Source: Pseudomonas plecoglossicida NBRC 103162 = DSM 15088 (GTDB lineage: Bacteria > Pseudomonadota > Gammaproteobacteria > Pseudomonadales > Pseudomonadaceae). Taken from it: 64,000 nucleotides of DNA. A model generated the notes under the pieces. It saw only the letters and a list, made by a program, of their open reading frames with translations. It made no database searches and was not told the origin of the DNA. Location: contig NZ_BBIV01000011.1 in assembly GCF_000730665.1 (NCBI RefSeq), positions 1 to 64,000 of the forward strand, written 5' to 3'. Positions 1 through 8,651 of the stretch are shown piece by piece. The position numbers and the translations under genes were made by a program. Each line of letters begins with the position of its first letter. Position 1 is the stretch's first letter.

Positions 1-67
1 TTCCAATCACATCCCGGACTACCGCAACCTGATCACCAGCTATAACGCGTTGACTGCTGCCAAGTAA
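1..67 (+). CDS. C-terminal end of an unidentified protein (cut by window edge)
   Basis: Only the last 21 codons are inside the window, ending in TAA at 65-67. The readable tail is SNHIPDYRNLITSYNALTAAK-type sequence without any motif I recognise. A strong intrinsic terminator follows 21 nt downstream, which supports this being a real gene end rather than chance. No function can be assigned from so short a piece. Confidence 0.5.
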   Translation, partial: SNHIPDYRNLITSYNALTAAK

Positions 68-88
68 TACCTGGCGGCGTGATGCAAC

Positions 89-121
89 AAGGCCGGCTCC
101 CATTGGGGGCCGGCCTTTTTT
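89..121 (+). terminator. Intrinsic terminator of the upstream gene
   Basis: An 11-bp stem (91-101 with 105-115, one G-T pair) closes a 3-nt loop and is followed by six T residues at 116-121. It lies just after the stop of the partial gene at the window start. Confidence 0.85.
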
Positions 122-135
122 GTTGTCTGCTGTGG

Positions 136-214
136 CCCTATCGCCGGCAAGCCGGCTCCCACAAGGACCGCGCAGTGCATTATCTGTGGGAGCTGGCTTG
201 CCAGCGATAGGGCC
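136..214. repeat. REP pair (inverted)
   Basis: Two copies of the P. putida-type REP element in opposite orientation: 136-162 (core GCCGGCAAGCCGGC) and 185-214 (core GCTGGCTTGCCAGC). The second copy carries a paired change in both arms so its stem is kept. These palindromes recur at many intergenic sites in the window. Confidence 0.9.
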
Positions 215-454
215 ATGGCTGGCAGCATCAATTCACAGGCATTGACTCAATGCCAGTGCTTGGACAAATCCTCTGCCAGTTCGATGCCGTTCAGGCTGGA
301 GACGCGGCTGGCCAAATAGGTAATTGAGGCCGCTGGGCGCATGTCGTTAGTCATCCGGTGTCATTGAGATCGAGCGCCGCCCGCGCGGCGCTCGATCTCG
401 AGAACGATGAATCACTAACGGCGAACGCTCTGACTCTCACCCTCACCCTCACCC
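215..454. other. Gene-free stretch with a 15-bp hairpin and a hexamer repeat
   Basis: No convincing gene lies here. A perfect 15-bp inverted repeat (366-380 with 385-399, 4-nt loop) is the main structure. It has no T-run on either strand but may end the minus-strand kefB transcript. Three tandem CACCCT units (438-455) abut the kefB stop codon. A 35-codon minus-strand frame (354-247) exists but has no ribosome binding site and is probably chance or a remnant. Confidence 0.6.
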
Positions 455-2242
455 TCAATCCGCATCCGAATCGAACAACCGCTCCAACTCCACCCGCGCC
501 TCCTTCGCCGTCTGCATCACCTTGGCGCGGTCATTGCGCACCTGGCCCTGTGTGACCAGCACTTCCTCGTCATGCTGGGTGAAGCGCTCGATGCGGTCCG
601 CCGCCTGCTCATCGCTCAGCCCCAGGCCGACCAGCGCCCGCCGGGTCATCTCCAGGCTCGAATAGAAGGTCTCGCGGATCGGTTCGGCCCCTACATCCAC
701 CAGCTTGTGCACATGCTGGCGGTTGCGCGCTCGGGCCAGCACTTTCAGGTGGGGGTACAGACGCTTGACCCGTTCAGCCGTTCGCGTGGTCACTTCGGGG
801 TCGTCGGTGGTGATCACGATGTACTCCGCCTCGCCGACCTTGGCCGCATGCAGCACCTCGGGGCGCAGCGGGTCGCCGTAGAACACCGGGGCCTGTTCGA
901 ACATGCGGGTCATCTCGATGGCATCCACCGAGGTCTCCAGGGCAATGAACGGGATCTTCTGCGCGCGCAGGATGCGTGACACGATCTGCCCCATGCGGCC
1001 CATGCCGACGATCACCACGCGCGGGGTGCCGGCGTCGATGGCCTTGTATTGCTCGGGCACTTCACGCGGGGGTTGCGGGCGATTGAGGGCGCGGGCACAG
1101 CCGAGCATCAACAGCGGGGTGATGGCCATCGACAGGGTGATGGTCATCAGCAGCAAGTCGTAGGTCAGGGTGTCGAACAAGCCCTGGTCCTTGCCCAGCT
1201 TGAACACCACGAAGGCAAATTCGCCACCTGCTGCCAGCACCATGCCCAGGCGCAGCGCGCTGGCGCTGTTGAGGCCACCGGCGATGCGCCCGACGCCGAT
1301 CAGCAGCACCAGCTTGACCGCCACCAGCAGCAACGTCAGGCCCAGCACCAGCAATGGCATTTCCAGCAGCAAGCGCAGGTTGGCGCCCATGCCGACGCTG
1401 ATGAAGAACAGCCCCAGCAGCAGGCCCTTGAACGGTTCGATCTGCGATTCCAGTTCATGCCGGTATTCCGAGTCGGCCAGCAACAGGCCGGCGAGGAATG
1501 CACCCAACGCCATGGAAATGCCGGCTTCCTCCATCAACCAGGCCGTACCGATCACCACCAGCAGCGCGGTGGCGGTGGACACTTCCGGCAGGCCGGTGCG
1601 GGCCACGATGCGGAACACCGGGCGTAGCAGATAGCGGCCGCCGACGATGACGATGGCGATGCTGGCGAACACTTTCAGGCCGTGCTGCAGGCTGTCGCCG
1701 TGGCTGGTGTCCGGACCACTGGCCGCCAACAGCGGCACCAGCGCGATCAGCGGGATCGCGGCGATGTCCTGGAACAGCAGAATGGCAAAGGCCAGGCGGC
1801 CATGGGGGGCGTTGAGCTGCTTGCTTTCGGCCAGGCTTTGCAGGCCCAGGGCGGTGGACGACAGCGCCAGGCCCAGGGCAAGCACTACGGCGGCCGGCAG
1901 CGACTGCCCGAAACCGAACAGGGCAATGGCGCCGATCACCGCGCCGGTCAGGAGGACCTGGGCGGTACCGACACCAAACACTGATTTGCGCATCAGCCAC
2001 AGGCGTTTGGGCGACAGTTCCAGGCCGATGATGAACAGCAGCAGGACCACGCCCAGTTCGGAGATGTGCGCGACGCTTTCGGTGTCGCGGATCAGGCCCA
2101 GGGCCTGCGGGCCGATGGCCACGCCGGCGAGCAGGTAGCCGATCACGGCCCCCAGCTGCAGGCGCTTGGCCAGAGGGACGGCGAGGACGACGGCGAGCAG
2201 GAAGATCACCGCGGTTTGCAGAAGGCTGCCTTCGTGTGGCAT
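455..2242 (-). CDS. kefB: KefB/KefC-type monovalent cation:proton antiporter (CPA2 family)
   Basis: Predicted inner-membrane K+/H+ antiporter of 595 residues, close to E. coli KefB (601). The first 380 or so residues form the Na+/H+-exchanger-type membrane domain with about a dozen hydrophobic segments. A TrkA-N (RCK) nucleotide-binding domain follows, with the Rossmann motif VGMGRMGQ near residue 410. A longer reading frame runs upstream, but I chose the ATG giving MPHEGSLLQ because this matches the family N-terminus and GGAG lies 9 nt upstream. Family role: electroneutral potassium efflux, often gated by glutathione adducts. No KefG/KefF-like ancillary gene is adjacent, so gating here is unknown. 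Confidence 0.88.
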   Translation of the reverse strand: MPHEGSLLQTAVIFLLAVVLAVPLAKRLQLGAVIGYLLAGVAIGPQALGLIRDTESVAHISELGVVLLLFIIGLELSPKRLWLMRKSVFGVGTAQVLLTGAVIGAIALFGFGQSLPAAVVLALGLALSSTALGLQSLAESKQLNAPHGRLAFAILLFQDIAAIPLIALVPLLAASGPDTSHGDSLQHGLKVFASIAIVIVGGRYLLRPVFRIVARTGLPEVSTATALLVVIGTAWLMEEAGISMALGAFLAGLLLADSEYRHELESQIEPFKGLLLGLFFISVGMGANLRLLLEMPLLVLGLTLLLVAVKLVLLIGVGRIAGGLNSASALRLGMVLAAGGEFAFVVFKLGKDQGLFDTLTYDLLLMTITLSMAITPLLMLGCARALNRPQPPREVPEQYKAIDAGTPRVVIVGMGRMGQIVSRILRAQKIPFIALETSVDAIEMTRMFEQAPVFYGDPLRPEVLHAAKVGEAEYIVITTDDPEVTTRTAERVKRLYPHLKVLARARNRQHVHKLVDVGAEPIRETFYSSLEMTRRALVGLGLSDEQAADRIERFTQHDEEVLVTQGQVRNDRAKVMQTAKEARVELERLFDSDAD

Positions 2243-2413
2243 TGGCTCGTACTCCATGAGCTGCCGGGGCAGCGTTAGAACAGTGTGGCGGACAATTCTG
2301 GGGACCGTGAAGGGTTTGCACAATCGGGGTTATGGGAGAAACATTGTCCCTTTGAGGGGGACAATCAGCGGGCTATATCGAGGTGTCCAAGAACAGGCTG
2401 CATTGACTTCGAG

Positions 2414-2453
2414 GGCCCTATCGCCGGCAAGCCGGCTTGCCAGCGATAGGGCC
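2414..2453. repeat. Fused REP palindrome
   Basis: A left REP half (GGCCCTATCGCCGGCAAG) runs directly into a right half (CTTGCCAGCGATAGGGCC) without the usual CTCCCACA arm and spacer. It looks like a REP pair collapsed by deletion into one 40-nt near-perfect palindrome, with a T/G mismatch near the centre. Confidence 0.8.
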
Positions 2454-2579
2454 AGCAGCCGTAAGATTTTTCTGAACCTGAAACCAAATGCTTCAGGTTT
2501 TTCATGCTTGGGAATTATCCTACGAGCGCTGCTGAAGTTTCGCTGTTGTCGGGGAAATGCCTCACGGATAACGTTTTCG

Positions 2580-2781
2580 GGTCGCTCTGGCGACCGGGCA
2601 TGAGAACCCGACAGATCAGCTAGCAGCACCGTTATGGTGGCCGTACGTGGGCGGGCTTTCGCCTGGCCGAGTGTTTGCTAGCTTCTATCGGCTTTCTCAC
2701 ACCCGCGTACGGCTGCCACCTTCAATCCATGAGAAAGATTCAGGTGGTAGTTCCCTTTGCCTGTGAAGCTGGAATTACACC
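2580..2781 (+). promoter_or_regulatory. Candidate structured leader RNA before the DUF6124-DUF3077 pair
   Basis: About 200 nt before the ATG at 2782 contain several competing inverted repeats. These are a hairpin 2580-2585/2590-2595; GCTAGCA/TGCTAGC at 2619-2625/2676-2682; GTGGCCGTACGTGGG (2637-2651) facing CCCGCGTACGGCTGCCAC (2702-2719); CTTTCTCA/TGAGAAAG at 2692-2699/2730-2737; and a near-perfect hairpin 2716-2727/2737-2747. The last two share bases with other helices, so they cannot all form together, as in riboswitch-like leaders. From memory, similar leaders precede other DUF6124 genes in Pseudomonas; no ligand or name is claimed. Confidence 0.5.
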
Positions 2782-3051
2782 ATGAAGAAGATCGTCCCCG
2801 ACCCACCCCGCCGTAAACCTATCACCACCCCATTCTTCACCGTCCAATCCGACCTGTACCCGCCTGACGCCCTTGCCCACGCCAGCGAGTTGCTACGCGG
2901 CGTCATCGAAACCCTCGACGAGCACTGCCGCTCCCGCGCCGGCGAACACGGCCTGAGCATGCTGAGCAATGCCATGCATGCCAGCGAGATCGCCTATTCG
3001 CTGGTGGAGCATGTGCACGCTCGGCTGTATGGCCAACAGGTGGAGGGATGA
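2782..3051 (+). CDS. DUF6124 family small protein
   Basis: An 89-residue soluble protein beginning MKKIVPDPPRRKP, the proline-rich start I associate with DUF6124 proteins of Pseudomonas. The rest is predicted helical (ALAHASELLRGVIETLDEH). No catalytic motif or signal peptide is visible. GGA lies at a suitable distance from the ATG. It is followed 4 nt later by a DUF3077 gene, a pairing common in this genus, so the two are likely co-transcribed under control of the long leader upstream. The function of the family is unknown to me. Confidence 0.8.
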   Translation: MKKIVPDPPRRKPITTPFFTVQSDLYPPDALAHASELLRGVIETLDEHCRSRAGEHGLSMLSNAMHASEIAYSLVEHVHARLYGQQVEG

Positions 3052-3055
3052 CGCG

Positions 3056-3328
3056 ATGGCAGACCAAACCAAAGCCCTCGCCACCGTCGGCGTGGTGACC
3101 TTCCTCGATGTCGGCAATCCGCCGGTTGACCTGCTGCGGGTGCAGCCTGGGATTCCGATCGATGATGCCTACGAGCAGGTCTCGGTGTTGCTGGGTTACA
3201 TCAAGCACCTGGTCCGCGAGGGCGATATGGAAGATGACCACAAGTTGCTCGGCGCAGCGGACTACCTGAGTGCCATGGCCAAGGCGCTGATGAACGATAT
3301 CGAGGTGGCCAAGAACCGACTGCATTGA
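3056..3328 (+). CDS. DUF3077 family small protein
   Basis: A 90-residue soluble protein resembling DUF3077 (MADQTKALATVGVVTFLD...). It ends in a helical segment with several acidic and Ala residues and has no obvious enzyme motif. The ATG at 3056 follows GGAGG inside the end of the preceding gene and lies 4 nt after that gene's stop, so translation is likely coupled. The function is unknown; the partner gene is DUF6124. An in-frame extension upstream overlaps the DUF6124 gene and was rejected. Confidence 0.8.
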   Translation: MADQTKALATVGVVTFLDVGNPPVDLLRVQPGIPIDDAYEQVSVLLGYIKHLVREGDMEDDHKLLGAADYLSAMAKALMNDIEVAKNRLH

Positions 3329-3337
3329 CCTCCAGGG

Positions 3338-3401
3338 CCCAATCGCTGGCAAGCCAGCTCCTACAGGCACCTGTGGGAGCCGGCTTGCCGGCGATAAGGC
3401 C
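3338..3401. repeat. REP pair between convergent genes
   Basis: Inverted REP copies at 3338-3367 (core GCTGGCAAGCCAGC) and 3371-3401 (core GCCGGCTTGCCGGC) fill the whole gap between the DUF3077 gene and comM. The second copy touches the comM stop codon. Confidence 0.9.
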
Positions 3402-4891
3402 TACTGGCTGCCAGGACGGTACTGCAGTGCCTCGGCAAGGTGAGTTCGGGCAATCGAACCGGCACCTTCGAGGTCGGCCAGCGTGCGTGCCACCTTCAAC
3501 AGCCTGTGGGCGGCGCGCAAGGAAAGCGTCAGGCGTTCGCAGGCACTTTCCAGCCAGGCCTGGTCAGTCGCTTGCAGCGGGCAATGCTGCCTTAGCCCTT
3601 CAAGGTCCAGAAACGCATTGGCACACCCTTGCCGGGCCTGCTGCACTTCACGCGCCTGCGCCACTCGGGCCGCCACCTCAGCACTGTTTTCACCGCTGGG
3701 GCGGTGGTCGAGCGTGGTGGTTTCCCGGGCCACGGTCAGGTGCAGGTCGATACGGTCCAGCAAGGGGCCGGAGAGTTTGTTGCGGTAGCGCTGGATCTGC
3801 TCGGTGCTGCAGCGGCAGCGGCCAGTAGGGTCGCCAAGGTAGCCACACGGGCAGGGGTTCATGGCCGCCACCAACTGGAAACGCGCGGGAAAGCGCACTT
3901 TGTCCCGTGCCCGTGCGATGACGATTTCGCCGGACTCCAGGGGCTCGCGCAGCACTTCCAGCACGCGTCGCTCGAACTCCGGTAGCTCGTCCAGAAACAG
4001 CACGCCATGGTGCGCGAGGGTGATTTCGCCGGGCTGTGGCCGGCTGCTGCCACCCACCAGCGCCGGGCCTGATGCGGAGTGATGGGGATGGCGAAATGGC
4101 CGTTGTGGCCAACTGCGTAATGGCGTTTTCCCGCTCACCGACTGGATGGCCGCGACCTCCAGGGCTTCGTGCTCGTCCAGTGGCGGCAACAACCCGGGCA
4201 GGCGGCTGGCGAGCAAGGTCTTGCCGGTACCTGGGGGGCCAGTGAAAAGCAGGTTGTGCGCCCCGGCTGCCGCCAGCAGCAAGGCGCGCTTGGCGGCAAC
4301 CTGGCCCTGCACTTCGCTCAGGTCGGGGTAGGGCTGGTGCTGCAGAACCAGGCCATTGGCGCAGAAAGGCGGCAACGGCACCTGCCCGTTGAGGTGGGCG
4401 ACCAGCTCCAGCAAGTGACCCACCGCATACACCAGCAACCCGCCAGCCAGGCTTGCTTCCTCGGCGTTCTCCCGCGGCACCACCAACGCCCGCCCGGCTT
4501 CGCGCGCGGCCAAGGCCGCCGGCAGCACACCCTGCACAGGGCGCAGTTTGCCGGAAAGCGCCAGTTCGCCCAGGCATTCGATATCCTCCAGGCTTGCCAG
4601 CGGCACCTGGGCGTCGGCAGCAAGAATGCCCAAGGCGATTGCCAGGTCGTAACGGCCACCGTCCTTGGGCAGGTCGGCAGGGGCCAGGTTCTGGGTAATG
4701 CGCCGTTGCGGGTAGTTCAAGCCGGAATTGACGATGGCGCTGCGCACGCGGTCCTTGCTTTCCTTGACCGTGGTCTCCGGCAGACCGACCAGGGTGAGAT
4801 GGGGCAGCCCGTTGGCAAGATGGGTTTCGACGCTGACCGACGGTGCCTGCACGCCAACCTGGGCGCGACTGTGGACGAGGGCAAGGGACAT
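3401..4891 (-). CDS. comM: ComM/YifB family AAA+ ATPase (Mg-chelatase-like)
   Basis: A 496-residue AAA+ protein of the YifB/ComM family. It has an N-terminal Lon-protease-like fold domain (SLALVHSRAQVGVQAP at the start), a Walker A GPPGTGKT near residue 220, a Walker B LFLDELPEF near 300, and a C-terminal Mg-chelatase-type helical domain. In naturally transformable bacteria ComM is a hexameric helicase promoting branch migration during integration of incoming DNA; it is also widespread in non-competent species. I chose the ATG giving MSLALVHS, the usual family start, over a longer frame. It is a single gene, convergent with the DUF3077 gene and divergent from the DUF4034 gene. Confidence 0.93.
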   Translation of the reverse strand: MSLALVHSRAQVGVQAPSVSVETHLANGLPHLTLVGLPETTVKESKDRVRSAIVNSGLNYPQRRITQNLAPADLPKDGGRYDLAIALGILAADAQVPLASLEDIECLGELALSGKLRPVQGVLPAALAAREAGRALVVPRENAEEASLAGGLLVYAVGHLLELVAHLNGQVPLPPFCANGLVLQHQPYPDLSEVQGQVAAKRALLLAAAGAHNLLFTGPPGTGKTLLASRLPGLLPPLDEHEALEVAAIQSVSGKTPLRSWPQRPFRHPHHSASGPALVGGSSRPQPGEITLAHHGVLFLDELPEFERRVLEVLREPLESGEIVIARARDKVRFPARFQLVAAMNPCPCGYLGDPTGRCRCSTEQIQRYRNKLSGPLLDRIDLHLTVARETTTLDHRPSGENSAEVAARVAQAREVQQARQGCANAFLDLEGLRQHCPLQATDQAWLESACERLTLSLRAAHRLLKVARTLADLEGAGSIARTHLAEALQYRPGSQ

Positions 4892-5145
4892 GGACACTCC
4901 GTTGTCACTGAGGAAGGCGCCGCTTCCTGCGGCCTTGGCAAGCATAGTGAGCAGGACAACCAAGCGCGCAAGAAGAGTGCGTCATGGTTTTTCAGGCCAG
5001 GGCTTTTCCCTGCCTTTTCACAAATTCTCGCAAAAAATGGATCCAATAACTTTGCGCAGCGCCGATTCATGACTTAGTGTTCAAGCGTTGCTGCCGTTGC
5101 CATCGGATGACAACGCGATCCATAAATGGACTTAAGGTACTGCCT

Positions 5146-7170
5146 GTGCAAACACTCATTCGCGCCCGCCAACAGATCCGTGAACGGGTGCAGGCCAATG
5201 AATTCGTTGAACTCGACCGCTACTTCGATCGCCTCCAAAGCCAGTGGCAGCAGGCGCCATCGGGCGAGTGCCCGGCATATCTGGAAGCCGTCCAGGGGCA
5301 TATGCTGGTCGACTGGGATGTAGGCGGCAGCAAGGCGCTGACACAGTTGCTCAAGGCGTGGATCTACGCCTGTCCCAAGGCTTATCACCCTCAGGTCGCG
5401 ATGGGCTTTCACTGCTTCAACCGGGCGTGTCGCATCCGTGGCATTGGCGCGGCCGATGCCGTTTCTCAAGAGCGCCGTCTGGCTGCCGAGCAAGCCTGTG
5501 AACTGGGCGCGGCGCATTTCTTGCGGGCCATGGAGCGCAGCCCGCAACCTGTTGCTGCCGCTATCGGCATGCTGCAGATCTGTGCGCATTTCCATGAGCC
5601 CGGCTGGCTGGGCGAACTTTTCCGCGGTCAGGTGGCGCGCTTTCGGCCGAACGCGCACGCCGACGTGGAAGTGCAGGAGGCAGCGGCGCCGCTGCTGGTC
5701 AACTATGGCCTGGCACCGCTGGTGGAGTTGCCCCAGGCATTGCCCGGATGCCTCGAACCACGCCTGACCGAAGGGGAGCGCGCCAAGGATTACTGGCTGC
5801 GTCAGGCCCTTGCCTGGCGGCCTGGATGTTTCGAGGCCGTCGAAGCCTGTGCGCGCTATCTGACCCCGCGATGGGGGGGGAGCTACGAAGCAATCGATGA
5901 GCTCGCCGGCGGCCCACACTGCCAGAACTGGGATGAGCGGCTGCGCAATGCCATCCGCTGGCTGGCCGTTGAAGATGCGTTCTGGCTACCGAAAGCCGAT
6001 CAGTCGCAACACATCCTGGCGTGGCAGCAAACCTTCGAGGCCTGGGTCAAGCATGATCTGCGGGCCAAGGAGCGCGCCACCTTGCTGGCCTTGCGTGGCG
6101 CTCTGCGCTACGCCTCGCTGCGCGATTGTCCGGGTGCGTTGCCGGACTTCGTTGCCAGTGTCGAGCTCTACCCTGACCAAGGTTTCGTCGAGGCCATCGG
6201 CGAGCCATTCCACAGCTTCGTATGCCTGGTGCTGTTTCACGGTGGGCAGAATGTCACTGCGGCCTTGCGCATCGCCATCGAGCGTCTGTGTGAAAACCGC
6301 AGGCAGGTTGCGGCCTGCGCGTTGCGCGCAGCAGGGCACCAGTTTGGCTTGTGGGGTTTCCGGCAATCTGCCGAGCAGGCGCAGCTGTGGCTGGACGCAG
6401 CGGTCAACCGCCAACGTGGGCGCGAGGGCCTGGGCTTCGATGTGCTGGAAGTGCCGCGCCTGCTGTGGGCGGCGAACCTGCACGAGGCGGCGTATTTCCT
6501 TTACCAGCAATGTGCCGAGCGCAAATTGCCGGAGGCCGCCGCCGCACTCTATGCCCTGCACTGCGGCCGCCTGGCCGACACCCCCGATCACTACCGTGAT
6601 GCTGCATCAGCGGCGCATTGGTTGCTGTGCGCCGCACAGTCAGGCAGCCAGATGGCCAAGTACGATCTGGCCTGCCAGCGCATGCGTGATGGCGACGGGC
6701 TGGATGAGCGGCGGGCGATGCTGTCGGTCAGGCGCATGCTGCTCGATTGCCTGGGCAACGAGCAGCTCGATGGCCGTGCACGATTGCAGCTGGGCATACT
6801 GCAACGCCTGCATGGCGATGTGCGTGAGCGTGAAGAGGGGGTGGCCTTTCTGCTGGAGCTGGTCGCGTTCCCCGATGCGGGAATCGCCGGGCGGGCCTGT
6901 GCAGAGCTCGGCCTTGCCTGGATGCAAGGGCAGGGTACGCGCAAGCAGAGCCGCTTCGCCGCCATCGAATGGGCCAACCGAGCCGTCGCGCTGCAGCCGG
7001 ATGATCCTGTCATCGAACAGATACGCGCGCAGATACTGAACGCGCACAGCGTGGTGAAGACCTTTATCACCGTTTGCGGTGCAACGCTGTTTCGAGGTGA
7101 TCTGGAGGCCAGGGATCTGCCGCCAACGGCTGGCGGCTCAAGATCGCACCGCCAGCGGGCTTCTGCCTGA
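5146..7170 (+). CDS. DUF4034 domain protein with Sel1/TPR-like repeats
   Basis: About 674 residues, cytoplasmic, no signal peptide. The N-terminal half resembles DUF4034 proteins (VQTLIRARQQIRERVQANEF...). The C-terminal half holds helical repeats, including a Sel1-like unit (AELGLAWMQGQGTRKQSR...) near residue 610. I prefer the GTG at 5146 because TAAGGT lies 8 nt upstream; in-frame ATGs at 5107 and 5077 give longer versions with poorer binding sites. The stop codon sits in the loop of a short hairpin. Likely a protein-interaction scaffold; no enzymatic motif is seen and no specific role can be given. Confidence 0.7.
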   Translation: MQTLIRARQQIRERVQANEFVELDRYFDRLQSQWQQAPSGECPAYLEAVQGHMLVDWDVGGSKALTQLLKAWIYACPKAYHPQVAMGFHCFNRACRIRGIGAADAVSQERRLAAEQACELGAAHFLRAMERSPQPVAAAIGMLQICAHFHEPGWLGELFRGQVARFRPNAHADVEVQEAAAPLLVNYGLAPLVELPQALPGCLEPRLTEGERAKDYWLRQALAWRPGCFEAVEACARYLTPRWGGSYEAIDELAGGPHCQNWDERLRNAIRWLAVEDAFWLPKADQSQHILAWQQTFEAWVKHDLRAKERATLLALRGALRYASLRDCPGALPDFVASVELYPDQGFVEAIGEPFHSFVCLVLFHGGQNVTAALRIAIERLCENRRQVAACALRAAGHQFGLWGFRQSAEQAQLWLDAAVNRQRGREGLGFDVLEVPRLLWAANLHEAAYFLYQQCAERKLPEAAAALYALHCGRLADTPDHYRDAASAAHWLLCAAQSGSQMAKYDLACQRMRDGDGLDERRAMLSVRRMLLDCLGNEQLDGRARLQLGILQRLHGDVREREEGVAFLLELVAFPDAGIAGRACAELGLAWMQGQGTRKQSRFAAIEWANRAVALQPDDPVIEQIRAQILNAHSVVKTFITVCGATLFRGDLEARDLPPTAGGSRSHRQRASA

Positions 7171-7184
7171 GGCAGGCTTTCTTT
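7158..7184 (+). terminator. Possible terminator overlapping the DUF4034 stop
   Basis: CTGCC (7163-7167) and GGCAG (7171-7175) flank the stop codon TGA and are followed by GCTTTCTTTCT. The stem is only 5-6 bp, so this is tentative. Confidence 0.4.
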
Positions 7185-7613
7185 CTAGGGCTTGGCGCCG
7201 AGGATGATGTGCGATGCCTTGATCAGCGCGGTGGCCTTGACGCCGGCCGCCAGGCCCAGCTCCTGCACCGCTTCGCGGGTGACGATGGAGGACACTTCGG
7301 TGCCACCGGCCAGCTTCAGCACCACTTCGGCGTTGACCGCGCCGTCGCCGATGCGCACCACTTCGCCTTCCAGGGCATTGCGCGCAGAGAGCCGGTAGCC
7401 AGCTGCATCGGTCATCAGCACGACCCAGGGCGCCTTGACCAGCGCAACAGCTTGCTTGCCAACGTTGATGCCAAGGTTATGCAGGCTGGTCATGGTCACG
7501 ACCGCCACCAGCTTCTCGCCGCCAGCCAGGGTCAGTTCGACCTCGGCGTTGACTGCACCGGGCTGAACGGCGCTGACGGTACCTTCAAAGACATTGCGGG
7601 CACTGACTTTCAT
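7185..7613 (-). CDS. Molybdenum-pterin/molybdate-binding protein with two TOBE (Mop) domains
   Basis: A 142-residue protein made of two tandem Mop domains of about 68 residues. Each begins with a similar block (SARNVFEGTVSAVQPGAVNAEV and SARNALEGEVVRIGDGAVNAEV) and ends in a similar one (VKAPWVVL, IKASHIIL). Such di-Mop proteins bind molybdate or tungstate in the cytoplasm and act in storage or homeostasis. The start MKVSARN has AGGAG upstream; a longer frame was rejected. It lies 25 nt downstream of ubiK on the same strand and may share its transcript. No modABC genes are in the window. Confidence 0.88.
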   Translation of the reverse strand: MKVSARNVFEGTVSAVQPGAVNAEVELTLAGGEKLVAVVTMTSLHNLGINVGKQAVALVKAPWVVLMTDAAGYRLSARNALEGEVVRIGDGAVNAEVVLKLAGGTEVSSIVTREAVQELGLAAGVKATALIKASHIILGAKP

Positions 7614-7638
7614 CTTCAAGCACTCCTTTGACGATTGT

Positions 7639-7902
7639 TTATTCCTGTGCGGCTGGCGCAATCCGGGCTTCCAGCTCGGCAACCTGTTTTTCCAGGGCTT
7701 CCAGGCGTGCGCGAGTGCGCGCGAGGACCACCATCTGGCTGTCGAATTCTTCGCGGCTGACCAGGTCGAGCTTGCTGAAGGCACCTTGCATCAGCACCTT
7801 GAACTGGCTTTCCAGTTCGGCGCGGGGCTGTGCGGTGTCACCGCTGAACAGGCGTGAGGCCTGGTCGCTCAGGGCATCGAGAAGGGCTTTGGGCGCGAGC
7901 AT
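7639..7902 (-). CDS. ubiK: UbiK/YqiC family accessory factor (BMFP)
   Basis: An 87-residue protein with an amphipathic N-terminus (MLAPKALLDALSDQASRLF) and a C-terminal coiled coil (LARTRARLEALEKQVAELEARI), the hallmark of the BMFP/YqiC family. In enterobacteria UbiK aids ubiquinone biosynthesis under oxic conditions by binding UbiJ and membrane lipid. The length fits the family. The ATG at 7902 was chosen on family start; the frame continues upstream without a good start. It is divergent from glnK, sharing the 363-bp control region. Confidence 0.88.
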   Translation of the reverse strand: MLAPKALLDALSDQASRLFSGDTAQPRAELESQFKVLMQGAFSKLDLVSREEFDSQMVVLARTRARLEALEKQVAELEARIAPAAQE

Positions 7903-7968
7903 GTGCGGCTGTCCACTGATACTGGGAAATGGCTCGCAGTGTAGCACGGTGAAAATCTGCCTTTGATT

Positions 7969-8015
7969 GCACGTTTTTCGAGCAGCCCCCAGGCTGCTGC
8001 GCACCGAAGTTGTGC
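7969..8015 (+). promoter_or_regulatory. Candidate NtrC binding sites upstream of glnK
   Basis: GCACCGAAGTTGTGC (8001-8015) fits the NtrC pattern GCAC-N7-GTGC exactly. A weaker copy, GCACGTTTTTCGAGC, lies at 7969-7983. They lie roughly 85 and 115 bp upstream of the sigma-54 promoter, the normal enhancer distance. Confidence 0.65.
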
Positions 8016-8090
8016 GTCTTTTCCATGCTGGCGACTGGCCAATCCCGAGTGTTTCCTTCAAGCCATTGTTTTCCCGCGTTTTAAGCGAAC

Positions 8091-8106
8091 TGGCAAGGTT
8101 TCTGCA
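8091..8106 (+). promoter_or_regulatory. Sigma-54 (RpoN) promoter of glnK-amtB
   Basis: TGGCAAGGTTTCTGCA has the invariant GG-N10-GC spacing and fits the -24/-12 consensus TGGCAC-N5-TTGC well. It is 160 bp before the glnK ATG and points toward it. It implies nitrogen-limitation control by NtrC. Confidence 0.8.
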
Positions 8107-8115
8107 AAGACCTGA

Positions 8116-8604
<489 letters not shown>

Positions 8605-8651
8605 GCGCCGAAAAAAGCCTCACCAAACCCAACGCCCCAGGAGAAAACAAC

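Noticed and set aside
247..354. 35-codon minus-strand mini-gene (ends SKHWH)
   Set aside because: No ribosome binding site, no family, next to repeats; could be a gene remnant but cannot be supported.
438..455. CRISPR-like repeat
   Set aside because: Three tandem hexamers without spacers; a simple-sequence repeat only.
2330..2629. 99-codon minus-strand frame upstream of the DUF6124 gene
   Set aside because: It translates a REP palindrome (ALSLASRLAGDRAL) and the structured leader, has no binding site and no family resemblance.
5986..6591. Long antisense frame inside the DUF4034 gene, and many similar long frames opposite amtB, cyaA, algP, gabD and gabT
   Set aside because: GC-rich coding DNA gives long open frames on the other strand; compositions are His/Gln/Arg-skewed and no start sites or motifs are present.
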